A stretch of DNA of 64,000 bases, taken from assembly GCA_003427395.1 (NCBI GenBank), contig BFEA01000125.1, positions 1,356,437 to 1,420,436 on the forward strand. The letters are read 5' to 3'. The DNA comes from Chara braunii (lineage: Eukaryota > Streptophyta > Charophyceae > Charales > Characeae). This document shows positions 61,301-64,000 of the stretch, piece after piece (positions within the stretch are counted from its first letter, which is position 1; each line of letters begins with the position of its first letter). The notes under the pieces were generated by a model. The model worked only from the letters and a program-made list of their open reading frames with translations, was not told the DNA's origin and did not search any database. Made by a program: the position numbers and the translations under genes.

Positions 61301-62872
61301 TCTACCACCAGCATATGTTTCGCCGTCCAGAATGTGTTTTTGACTTTTCTAATATTTTTTCCAAAAACATGAGGACTCAATCAACGGCCTGTACTTGTTT
61401 TCATAATTTTTTTTTGCTAACAATTCTGAGCGTGAGAACTTGACGAAGTTGGTGCACTTGTACGTCTGCGAACTGTCACCGGCCTCCAGCGGCCGCTAGG
61501 GAAACCTTTCCTGCACCCGGCAGGTGTATTGCCGAACCTTGGAATGTCAACAGGGAGACTGGTGGTTTGAGGCCATGGAAGTGCAGATGACCTCTCTCCT
61601 GAGGGGTAATAATTGAGTAAAACCGAAAGGCATCGCTAGCCGCAGGCTTGTGTGTGGAATCCTCCACGGCTGCATTTCATAAGTTAAGAAAATCCAATGT
61701 GATTTCGAGATAGAGACTTCATTCCAGACGAACAACCAGGAATCGAGCCCGAGAAGTGGACAGGACAATTTGGGATGAAGAAAGAAGGGGGAGGCGGTGG
61801 GGGGAGGGGGGGAGAGGATATGTTTGAACCTTTTCACATGTGCACATCCAAACTGAAAGCACGCTATATCAGTGGAACTGGAAAGGGAGGTGTACCTGAG
61901 ATGAAAAGGAGGTAAAGTGGCAGTTATAGTTGTATGGTTTGTGTGGTGACATCCCAATGATCCAGTTGGTGTACCTGATACTGTGAACTGTGCTGCATAG
62001 TGAAACGCATTGACATGCAATGCATAGAGCACAGAATGGAGTGCTTATGAAGCTGCATAATCAGAGTGGAGTAGACAGTGAGAATGTGGCATCACTAAAA
62101 TTTTAGGACTCCATCTGGATTGCGATGCGACCGCACTGAATTTTCCAGTGCTTCATTGATTGTTGAAGTCTGGATCGTAATGAAGAATACTTTTTTTTAT
62201 TTTATCAGCTATGGCAGAGTCCCTTCCAAGTTCGCACGCGTGTACTGGTCGATGACACTTGGATGCAAGAGTGATTGTCATCTCCTTTTGTATCTTTTCC
62301 GATAACAGGTTTCCTCAGTCAGCCAGCAGGGTGCACTTTATGGATTTATAAATTTTATAGTCTTTTCTGTCTGTTGCTATCTCTGCCTCAGTTTCTATCT
62401 GCCCCTTTGAGGTCTTTATAAGACGTTTTTTGGATGTCAATGTATGATAAATTGATAATCCTGCTATATAGCCTACAATTGATCAATGAGTAATCTACAT
62501 GGTGAATTCTTCATTGTGGTCGATGTGGGGGGTTAGGAAGTGTTGAACGTGATATTATCCAATGTACTAGGTCAGTGGTAAGTATGTGGACTAGGTCAGT
62601 GGTAAGTATGTGACGTCAGTCTTGAATAGTTCGGTCCTGATGGAGGAAGGAAAACAGAAACCATGATGAAAAGTTGAAATCCTCCAAGATTATTCTGTAG
62701 TGGACAATCTTGCTAGGCTTTGACATGTTGGATGGTGATTGAAACGTTTTCCTATCTGATGTCTGCTGTGTAGGTTAATTCACTTTCTCGGCTGGCGCAA
62801 ACAAGGATAAGTGTAGATCCTGAATCACCTGTAGCTGTGCAGATCCAAGCACTGAAAGGGAGTGCATTGCAG
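24911..62872 (+). CDS. BIG5: BIG5-type ARF guanine-nucleotide exchange factor, 5' part (16 exons, 3' end outside window)
   Basis: Large SEC7-family ARF-GEF. In plants BIG proteins load GTP onto ARF GTPases at the trans-Golgi/early endosome and drive vesicle budding; BIG5 (BEN1/MIN7) acts in early-endosome trafficking and immunity. I joined sixteen exons: 24911-25064, 37636-37729, 39533-39845, 43379-43503, 44863-44921, 45622-45679, 46369-46462, 50187-50486, 52244-52299, 53906-53975, 55468-55536, 56861-56983, 57593-57646, 58881-58969, 60739-60835, 62774-62872. All introns are GT-AG, all phases fit, and the 1854 nt give 618 codons without a stop. Segments matching remembered plant BIG5 include [51 protein letters not shown] and [10 protein letters not shown]. 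The N-terminus lines up with BIG5 rather than BIG1-4. DCB and most of HUS are present; SEC7 lies beyond 64,000. The ATG at 24911 was chosen because similarity starts about 15 codons later. Introns of 0.6-12.6 kb are repeat-filled. Confidence 0.9.
25193..25420 (+). repeat. Two tandem units with a hammerhead-ribozyme-like core
   Basis: Unit 1 (25193-25350) and a partial unit 2 (from 25351) both begin ACAGCCCC and share CTCTGCCTA and GGGCAGTTCT. At 25315-25350 unit 1 ends with CTGATGA, a hairpin, then GAAACAGTCTGTC. This is the order of a type I hammerhead core: CUGAUGA, stem II, GAAA, a 3-bp stem III (ACA/UGU), and C at the cleavage position. The predicted cut (25350/25351) falls exactly at the unit boundary. 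Stem II is imperfect here and I cannot find a stem I partner, so activity is doubtful. It lies in BIG5 intron 1, sense strand. Confidence 0.6.
26182..26291. mobile_element. Hairpin MITE, copy 1
   Basis: ACCGTCTTCCCCCGAACACA plus ACGCACCCTAATAGTG pairs with the right end, AGGGTGCGTTGTGTTC and GGGAAGACGGT. The whole element of about 110 bp folds into one hairpin. BIG5 intron 1. Confidence 0.7.
26729..27030. repeat. Pyrimidine-rich minisatellite
   Basis: About 300 bp of CTCCGCTCTCCGCTCTCCGC and CTTCCCGCCCCTCGCCG units, almost purely C/T (with G) on the plus strand. Long frames on both strands (Leu/Ser/Pro or Gly/Glu/Arg repeats) are products of the repeat. BIG5 intron 1. Confidence 0.85.
27849..27975. 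mobile_element. Hairpin MITE, copy 2
   Basis: ACCGTCTTCCCCTGAAAACT, ACGCACCCTCATCGTGAATG and, at the right, AGGGTGCGTTGTGTTCGGGG. It is the same family as 26182-26291, with a shared AATGTATACAA.CCATTTTTCC interior. BIG5 intron 1. Confidence 0.65.
28090..28164 (+). pseudogene. U2 snRNA 5'-end retrocopy with A-tail
   Basis: The sequence begins ATACCTTTGTCGGCCTTTTG and continues GTGTAGTATCTGTTCT, then TAATATCTGA, which is the 5' 65 nt of plant U2 snRNA with a few changes. It then passes straight into about ten A residues. U2 continues well past this point, so this is a 3'-truncated, A-tailed copy, as made by reverse transcription. No U-snRNA promoter element is visible upstream. It lies in BIG5 intron 1, sense strand. 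Confidence 0.85.
28305..28421. repeat. Imperfect hairpin of about 117 bp
   Basis: CCCCTTTTCACCTCAACC and GTGATGCGGC at the left pair with GCCGCATCAC and GGTTGAGGTGATAAGGGG at the right. Probably a MITE. Direct ACACGTGTCA/AGGTGTCACG motifs precede it. BIG5 intron 1. Confidence 0.55.
28436..28496 (+). repeat. Isolated diverged spacer of the GT/GA compound repeat
   Basis: GTATCTTCCTCTAGGACATG, GAGAGATACACG, preceded by GTGCAAAACGAGAG, aligns with the spacer of the 15-16.5 kb array, but no long microsatellite is attached. BIG5 intron 1. Confidence 0.45.
28633..28718 (-). pseudogene. U6 snRNA retrocopy, 5' and 3' truncated, A-tailed
   Basis: Read on the minus strand: TTAAAATTGGAACGATACAG, then AGAAGATTAGCATGGGCC and CTGCGCAAAGACGAC, the central part of U6, ending in about 19 A residues (T-tract at 28633-28651). 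The plant U6 3' end is missing. BIG5 intron 1, antisense. Confidence 0.85.
29857..29912 (+). repeat. Fragment of the hammerhead-associated repeat
   Basis: CTCTTCTCCCTCTCTGC and GTTTACCGGGGAGTCCTGTT match the middle of the units at 25.2 and 15.7 kb. The hammerhead part is absent; a short TATC/TA-rich tract sits upstream, as in the other copies. Confidence 0.55.
30743..31005. repeat. Two tandem copies of a unit of about 120-135 bp
   Basis: CACCACCATG.AAGTGCTTCT, CCCCTCCGCTC.AGCAACCT and CAGCCCGGCAGCCAATG occur twice in order. They directly precede the SINE head at 31.09 kb. BIG5 intron 1. Confidence 0.75.
31085..31190 (+). mobile_element. tRNA-like SINE head
   Basis: GGAGTAGCTCAGTTGGTAAC (A box) and AAGGTCGAATCCAAAC (B box) are about 35 nt apart, as in tRNA-derived SINEs. 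The following sequence, to about 31.6 kb, holds short repeats (CTTCAATTGATCACGTTAAT three times, CTGGAGGAGGACAA twice) that may be body sequence. It differs from the other SINE family here. Confidence 0.6.
32185..32312. repeat. 42-bp minisatellite, three copies
   Basis: TTGCGTTCGCTTTGAGGACG then GACGCTTTTTCTGATCGGGA starts at 32188, 32230 and 32272. On the minus strand it reads as a 14-residue Lys/Ser-rich repeat, in phase because 42 is a multiple of 3. BIG5 intron 1. Confidence 0.85.
33158..33366. mobile_element. TTAA-flanked MITE, copy 1
   Basis: The 209-bp element starts TTAAACCACCAGTACTTGGC and ends GCCAAGTACTGGTGGTTTAA, a near-perfect terminal inverted repeat of about 20 bp bounded by TTAA on both sides. 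TTAA target sites are typical of piggyBac-type elements. The GC-rich interior contains small inverted repeats (GGGGCGTTGCCGTTAACGCC). It lies in the left arm of a 1.17 kb palindrome. Confidence 0.75.
34018..34226. mobile_element. TTAA-flanked MITE, copy 2 (inverted relative to copy 1)
   Basis: It has the same 209-bp length, ends and interior as copy 1 but is reversed, because it lies in the right arm of the palindrome. There are a few substitutions against copy 1. Confidence 0.75.
34735..34824. repeat. Hairpin with 30-nt arms
   Basis: AAAATGGCCAGGGCATCTTC, ACGAAGGTGG pairs with CCACCTTCTGTGTGAAGGTG, CGCTTGCCATTTT, with a loop of about 25 nt (GAAGTATATGTCAATGG region). BIG5 intron 1. Confidence 0.5.
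34920..35125. mobile_element. TTAA-flanked MITE, copy 3
   Basis: It has the same termini (TTAAACCACCAGTACTTGGC ... CTGGTGGTTTAA) and is 206 bp long, with a diverged interior. It is an independent insertion 0.7 kb from the palindrome, which shows the ends are those of a mobile unit. Confidence 0.75.
35961..36596. mobile_element. Foldback element carrying (GT)n(GA)n
   Basis: CTACCGTCTCAACCCGAAAA at the left and TTTTTGGGCTAAGACGGTAG at the right are inverted, next to repeated palindromes AAGGTACATACCTTGTAT and AATACAAGGTATGTACCTTG. The interior is filled by (GT)n then (GA)n (36209-36414, one N). BIG5 intron 1. Confidence 0.6.
36603..36797. mobile_element. TTAA-type MITE variant(s), possibly nested
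   Basis: TTTAAACCATCAGTTTTCCC at the left and GGGAAAACTGGTGGTTTAAA at the right form inverted ends of the same type. A second copy of the left end (ACCACCAGTTTTCCTGAAGC) lies inside at about 36663. GCTAAGTCGAGCTAAGTCGG and ACTGGTAAGAGCC repeats fill the interior and recur at 35.7-35.9 kb. Confidence 0.5.
37636..37729 (+). CDS. BIG5: BIG5 exon 2 (variable acidic linker)
   Basis: Codes residues 52-83, low-complexity Ala/Ser/Thr/Glu ([12 protein letters not shown], then [12 protein letters not shown]). It sits where plant BIG5 has a poorly conserved linker after the first helices. The acceptor is ATACAG and the donor GTGAGT at 37730, phase 1 in and phase 2 out. Its assignment rests on the phase match and the AYID junction with exon 1, 12.6 kb upstream, so it is less secure than the conserved exons. 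Confidence 0.7.
38050..38150. repeat. (GA)n microsatellite
   Basis: About 76 bases of pure GA (38075-38150) in BIG5 intron 2, preceded by GTGCATG/GTGTGC-rich sequence. Confidence 0.9.
38636..39032. repeat. Three tandem copies of a unit of about 134 bp
   Basis: Units begin GCAAAATCATGTTTGATTGG at 38636, 38771 and 38904 and contain CCGAATATGGACACTAGC and CCGCTTGCTGCGCTGGCTGC. They are nearly identical; one N at 38751. BIG5 intron 2. Confidence 0.85.
39533..39845 (+). CDS. BIG5: BIG5 exon 3 (linker and DCB core start)
   Basis: Codes residues 83-187. The first 70 residues are a Ser/Pro/Glu/Gly-rich linker. The last 30 contain the BIG hallmark [20 protein letters not shown], which starts the conserved DCB helices used for dimerisation and regulator binding. 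Acceptor GCTGCAG precedes 39533 and donor GTGAGT follows 39845. The preceding acidic stretch [12 protein letters not shown] matches the position of EVELVLNPL in land-plant BIG5. Confidence 0.9.
39846..43378. other. BIG5 intron 3, no gene apart from the SINE
   Basis: Besides the minus-strand SINE (40345-40598), a 155-codon plus frame at 41686-42153 has no motif and no spliced fit to BIG5. TTAAACCACCACTGCTCCC at 40034 is a lone TTAA-MITE-like end. Confidence 0.45.
40345..40598 (-). mobile_element. tRNA-derived SINE, same family
   Basis: On the minus strand the head reads GTGGCCTAGCTCAGTTGGTT (good A box) and then GGTCGTGGGTTCGATTTCCC (good B box), followed by a body of about 180 bp with CTGAGAAAGTCGGCTTG and CTCCTGGCTGG. 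It is better preserved than the 23.5 kb copy. It lies in BIG5 intron 3, antisense. Confidence 0.8.
43379..43503 (+). CDS. BIG5: BIG5 exon 4 (DCB)
   Basis: Codes residues 188-229. It opens with [17 protein letters not shown], which continues the conserved DCB helix after exon 3 (DCMH|KLIAY), and ends [13 protein letters not shown]. Acceptor GACTCCAG, donor GTCAGT at 43504, phase 2 out. Confidence 0.92.
44190..44314. repeat. Poly-G run, N gap and (GA)n
   Basis: About 58 G in a row, 5 N, then (GA)n in BIG5 intron 4. A run this long is a likely sequencing or assembly problem; if real it would form G-quadruplexes. Confidence 0.9.
44863..44921 (+). CDS. BIG5: BIG5 exon 5 (DCB, 59 nt)
   Basis: Short exon, residues 229-249: [19 protein letters not shown]. 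The acceptor is TGTGCAG ending at 44862; the nearer AG at 44875 would break the phase with exon 4. Donor GTAAAC at 44922, phase 1. It matches the STVLQVLKVLLTAV segment of plant BIG proteins. Confidence 0.9.
45622..45679 (+). CDS. BIG5: BIG5 exon 6 (DCB, 58 nt)
   Basis: Residues 249-268: [19 protein letters not shown]. It corresponds to the VHGEPLL.VIRVCYNI helix of plant BIG5. Acceptor TTTTGCAG, donor GTAAGA at 45680, phase 2 out into exon 7. Confidence 0.92.
46369..46462 (+). CDS. BIG5: BIG5 exon 7 (end of DCB)
   Basis: Residues 268-299: [20 protein letters not shown] followed by [12 protein letters not shown]. This is the highly conserved INQATSKAMLTQM..IVFRRMET motif that closes the DCB domain. 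Acceptor GAGCAG, donor GTACGT at 46463, phase 0. Confidence 0.95.
46463..50186. other. BIG5 intron 7, no gene recognised
   Basis: 3.7 kb intron. 48.4-49.9 kb is C-rich and holds the 60-bp direct repeat, together with GGGATCGAGCCCGGGGATC (B-box-like, minus strand) at 48832, so it probably contains a retroelement insertion that I cannot delimit. No reverse transcriptase motifs. Confidence 0.45.
49645..49886. repeat. Direct repeat of about 60 bp
   Basis: CCCAGTCTCGTCTTGGTTAT, GCCGGCTGACCGTCCCGTCG, GCCGTCATAACGGACGAAAG occurs at about 49648 and again at 49819, separated by a copy of CTCTACGTTGTTTCA also seen at 49435. Possibly pieces of one larger element. BIG5 intron 7. Confidence 0.7.
50187..50486 (+). 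CDS. BIG5: BIG5 exon 8 (DCB-HUS linker)
   Basis: Exactly 100 codons, residues 300-399. It is mostly a divergent Gly/Ser-rich, probably disordered linker, and ends [18 protein letters not shown], which matches the VEELHTLVGGADIK segment before HUS. Acceptor TTGACAG, donor GTACGT at 50487. Confidence 0.9.
50571..50701 (-). pseudogene. Near-full-length plant-type U6 snRNA retrocopy with A-tail
   Basis: On the minus strand it runs from GTCCTTCGGGACATCCGTTA at 50701 through the U6 core to the plant 3' end ATAAATCGAGAAATGGTCCA, then about 34 A residues (T-tract 50571-50604). Upstream on its own strand there is only AGAAGAAAAG-type sequence, with no TATA box or plant USE. It is therefore a processed copy rather than a working gene. 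BIG5 intron 8, antisense. Confidence 0.88.
50904..50956 (-). pseudogene. Degenerate second U6-derived copy
   Basis: On the plus strand, TTTTGACCATTTCACAATTT, then CTACGTGGCATCCTTG and CGCCAGGCAAT, aligns over 50 nt to the reversed U6 3' half with many substitutions. It is about 200 bp from the well-preserved copy and in the same orientation. Probably an older insertion. Confidence 0.6.
51470..51655. repeat. Tandem repeat of about 60 bp, two to three copies
   Basis: GTGTCAGTGTTGTGAATATC, GTTATATCTGAGAATGGATG recurs at 51539 and 51598, and a diverged copy lies at 51474. BIG5 intron 8. Confidence 0.75.
52244..52299 (+). CDS. BIG5: BIG5 exon 9 (56 nt)
   Basis: Residues 400-418: [18 protein letters not shown]. 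Plant BIG5 has [17 protein letters not shown] directly after ADIK. Acceptor CTCTCAG, donor GTGAGT at 52300, phase 2 out. Confidence 0.93.
53171..53598. mobile_element. Terminal-inverted-repeat element containing a G-rich minisatellite
   Basis: GTTGCATACC at the left and GGTATGCAAC at the right, with inner CGGCCCTGACTG and CAGTCAAGGGCCG, form the inverted ends of a 428-bp unit. The middle (53310-53500) is a minisatellite of GGGGGTATTGGGGGCCGGTA-like units. BIG5 intron 9. Confidence 0.6.
53616..53730. repeat. Long hairpin, 35-nt arms
   Basis: CTACATCATAAACTGCGGAC and on to CACTACAG (53616-53650) pairs with 53696-53730, about 31 of 35 bases, with a loop of about 45 nt. It starts 18 bp after the TIR element. 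It could be a MITE or a pre-miRNA-like hairpin on the sense strand of BIG5 intron 9. Confidence 0.65.
53906..53975 (+). CDS. BIG5: BIG5 exon 10 (start of HUS)
   Basis: Residues 418-441: [20 protein letters not shown] then TLCK. It matches [23 protein letters not shown]. The acceptor TGCCAG is followed by three more Gs; the phase of exon 9 fixes the start at 53906. Donor GTGAGT at 53976. Confidence 0.94.
54614..54708. other. Assembly gap (N)
   Basis: 95 N between (CA)n and (GA)n in BIG5 intron 10. The flanking (CA)n (54511-54613) and (GA)n (54709-54768) suggest the gap is simple repeat. Confidence 0.99.
55264..55361. repeat. C-runs and (CT)n
   Basis: Two C-runs (at 55264 and 55341) flank (CT)n about 100 bp before exon 11; they may serve as an extended polypyrimidine tract. 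Confidence 0.7.
55468..55536 (+). CDS. BIG5: BIG5 exon 11
   Basis: Residues 442-464: [20 protein letters not shown] then FLQ. It corresponds to the TKTRILSLELLQ helix. The internal ATG at 55468 is not a start. Acceptor CTATCAG, donor GTATGT at 55537, phase 0 both sides. Confidence 0.9.
56397..56512. mobile_element. Hairpin MITE, copy 3 (distant)
   Basis: CTACCTTCTTCACCCTATTA pairs with the right end CGGGTGAAGAAGGTAG, and GTACAGTCATTATGGCCGTA with AATGACCGTAC. Arms of about 50 nt and a loop of about 17 nt. The right arm, reversed (ACCTTCTTCACCCGAATACA), aligns with the 26.2 kb family ends. BIG5 intron 11. Confidence 0.6.
56861..56983 (+). CDS. BIG5: BIG5 exon 12 (HUS)
   Basis: Residues 465-505: [20 protein letters not shown] then [20 protein letters not shown]. 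It matches [31 protein letters not shown]. Acceptor CTTCAG, donor GTAAAT at 56984, phase 0. Confidence 0.94.
57593..57646 (+). CDS. BIG5: BIG5 exon 13 (54 nt, HUS box)
   Basis: Residues 506-523: [18 protein letters not shown], matching [18 protein letters not shown]. Acceptor TGTACAG, donor GTCTGC at 57647 (weak but GT). Confidence 0.94.
57704..57738. repeat. (GGGGGA)n tract
   Basis: Six-base GGGGGA units in BIG5 intron 13, 60 bp after exon 13; potential G-quadruplex close to a donor site with a weak consensus. Confidence 0.8.
57971..58206. repeat. Direct tandem duplication, 120-bp period
   Basis: GAGAAGGTCACAGTTTATTT starts at 57971 and again at 58091. The copies are almost identical to the GGAAAAAAAGTCAAAT region; two N fall in copy 1. 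BIG5 intron 13, directly before the CCCGGGC element. Confidence 0.85.
58236..58565. mobile_element. Related element with CCCGGGC-type ends
   Basis: Its ends are rich in GCCCGGG motifs (GGGTGCCCGGGCAGCC left; GCATGCCCGGGTACGCCGGG right). The core at 58405-58490 (GTGTTGTGTAGAATTGCAAT, ACAAACGACCTTTGGC, AGGGTCAC) aligns with 22590-22670 at roughly two identical bases in three. More GCCCGGG motifs follow to 58675. BIG5 intron 13. Confidence 0.55.
58881..58969 (+). CDS. BIG5: BIG5 exon 14 (HUS box)
   Basis: Residues 524-553: [20 protein letters not shown] then [10 protein letters not shown]. It matches the GEIGIFFPIIVLRSLD..E motif at the heart of HUS. Acceptor CAACAG, donor GTTTGT at 58970, phase 2 out. 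Confidence 0.95.
60739..60835 (+). CDS. BIG5: BIG5 exon 15 (HUS box)
   Basis: Residues 553-585. It contains the HUS signature [19 protein letters not shown], nearly identical to [19 protein letters not shown] of plant BIG5. Acceptor CTATAG, donor GTAAGT at 60836, phase 0. Confidence 0.96.
61194..61571. mobile_element. Diverged TTAA-type MITE
   Basis: Left end TTAAACCACCTGTCCCC and right end GGGAGACTGGTGGTTTGA form a terminal inverted repeat related to the 33-35 kb elements; the right-hand TTAA has become TTGA. About 378 bp, in BIG5 intron 15. Confidence 0.5.
62774..62872 (+). CDS. BIG5: BIG5 exon 16 (last exon seen)
   Basis: Residues 586-618: [20 protein letters not shown] then [13 protein letters not shown]. 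It matches the segment ending VKGSSLQ, just before the CLVNVLKSLVDW stretch that leads into SEC7. Acceptor TGTAG, donor GTACGT at 62873, phase 0. I see no further BIG5 exon before 64,000, so the last intron here exceeds 1.1 kb. Confidence 0.9.
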
Positions 62873-63558
62873 GTACGTCAGTGTGGATTCTATGTGCAGC
62901 CGGCTTTCGCATTTCCTGATCTGGGATTGCTATAAAATTTTATTACCAAACTCGGTGATTTTGTGCATATGTGGCAGTCAGATGCTGGTCTCCTTTGGCA
63001 CACTGTTACATGGTCGTGAACTGATGATACTACTCCTTGCGGACTGATTTGGCACAACGAGCTGCAAGGGTTGATTCAGAGGATGGATAGCCCCAGAGGA
63101 TGCATGCCAGAAGTGCACAAAGTGTTTCTGTTGCAGTTGTTGGGTGAGGTGGGAGTGGAGGTGGAGGGGGGTGGAGTGCAGGGAGGGAAGGGGTCGGTTG
63201 TGGATTGGTGCTAGACAGATAATAAGGCAAAAGTTGATTTATTTAGTCGTCTGTTTGCCTACATTCGTTTATCGAACTCTGCATCTCTTACCACAAGCGA
63301 ACCCACATTCATACTCCCCCCCTCTGCCCACCTGCCTAACCCGGCCTCTTGACCGTGTGGAAGTGGATGGCTGACTGACCAGTTGGCACGCTGCTCAGGA
63401 CAGTTAACGCAACACACTGTGGTTTGTGTACCAGCCTGAATGTGAGTTGTGTTCCCATTTGCAGAGTGATTGGTCTGCATAGCAAAACGAAAGCATGTGG
63501 TTTATCGGCCTGGTTTCACCAAGAGTCCCAGGAGCTAGCCCAGATCAACACGGCCTGT

Positions 63559-63626
63559 GTGCCTTTCAGGACATTTGTTAAAATTGGAGTGATACAGAGA
63601 AGATGACACGTAAATAAAGATCCCGA
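63559..63626 (+). pseudogene. U6-derived copy with internal deletion
   Basis: GTGCCTTTCAGGACATTTGT then TAAAATTGGAGTGATACAG resembles the plant U6 5' half. After GAGAAG it jumps directly to ATGACACGTAAATAAAG, missing about 23 nt of U6 (the AUUAGCAUGGCCCCUGCGCA region). An A-rich stretch follows, then a second U6 piece at 63675. Confidence 0.75.
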
Positions 63627-63674
63627 AAATGCCAGACGTAATTGAAATAAAAGAAAAGAAGAAAGAGAAACGGC

Positions 63675-63746
63675 GAACGATACAGAGAAGATTGGCATGG
63701 CCCCTGCGCAAGGATGACACGCATAAATTGAGAAATGGTCCAAATT
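63675..63746 (+). pseudogene. U6-derived copy, 5' truncated
   Basis: GAACGATACAGAGAAGATTG, GCATGGCCCCTGCGCAAGG, ATGACACGCATAAATTGAGA and AATGGTCCAAATT match plant U6 from about position 30 to the 3' end, with one change in ATTAGC. An A-rich tail follows. It sits 50 bp after the internally deleted copy, same strand. Confidence 0.85.
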
Positions 63747-64000
63747 CAAACAAAGAAAACGGAAAAAAAAAAGAAAGTGAAACGGCCAGTGCCCCATCCT
63801 GACAGACACAAATCCAAAAATATTCCGAACTGGAAGATGGAAGCCTTTTGTGCATATTGCAGCACATTACTTCAAATGGTTTCGTCTGTGTTTGCGAGTG
63901 TATTAGATCAGTGCAAACTTCAAAGTACATGTCCAGCCCTTTAACCACCACCTCCTGCAGAAAACTGGTCAACCTCTGCATGCAAAGGAAAGCTTGTGGT

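Larger units (their letters stand above)
62873..64000. other. BIG5 intron 16 (open at window end)
   Basis: Begins with donor GTACGT. It holds only the two U6-derived copies at 63.56-63.75 kb; the next expected BIG5 exon (CLVNVLKSLVDW-like) was not found. Confidence 0.6.

Overview
This is nuclear DNA from a plant-lineage (streptophyte) eukaryote. Two things show it. The only confident protein gene is a multi-exon GT-AG-spliced orthologue of the plant ARF-GEF BIG5 (BEN1/MIN7). The U6 snRNA-derived copies also carry the plant-type U6 ends. Very long introns (up to 12.6 kb), long (GT)n/(GA)n tracts and many foldback repeats suggest a large repeat-rich genome; a charophycean alga such as Chara is my best guess, by inference only.

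Layout. 1-716 and 14.76-16.5 kb hold a compound repeat in which a conserved spacer of about 60 bp alternates with (GT)n and (GA)n; 397 N lie inside it. 0.7-7.8 kb has no gene I can recognise. 7.86-9.28 kb holds three diverged repeats of about 120 bp, followed by an array of ten stem-loops that share one loop but have different, individually self-complementary stems; this is the most unusual structure in the window. 9.3-14.7 kb is GC-rich and unassigned. 17-24.8 kb is mostly AT-rich, with two foldback elements, a decayed coiled-coil (gag-like) pseudogene on the minus strand, and a tRNA-derived SINE.

From 24,911 to beyond the window end the plus strand carries the 5' part of BIG5. I placed sixteen exons by protein similarity. 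Every junction has GT/AG ends and compatible phase, giving 618 uninterrupted codons: the DCB region, the linker and most of HUS. The SEC7 catalytic domain must lie downstream. The introns hold most of the other features: a hammerhead-like repeat, U2 and U6 snRNA retrocopies, SINEs, several hairpin MITE families (one with TTAA ends), a 1.17 kb palindrome, an element with a shared core but different termini from a relative at 22.5 kb, and many minisatellites.

There are no rRNA genes, no intact tRNA genes, no CRISPR arrays and no recognisable reverse transcriptase or transposase. All similarity statements come from reading the sequence and remembered family features; no search was run.
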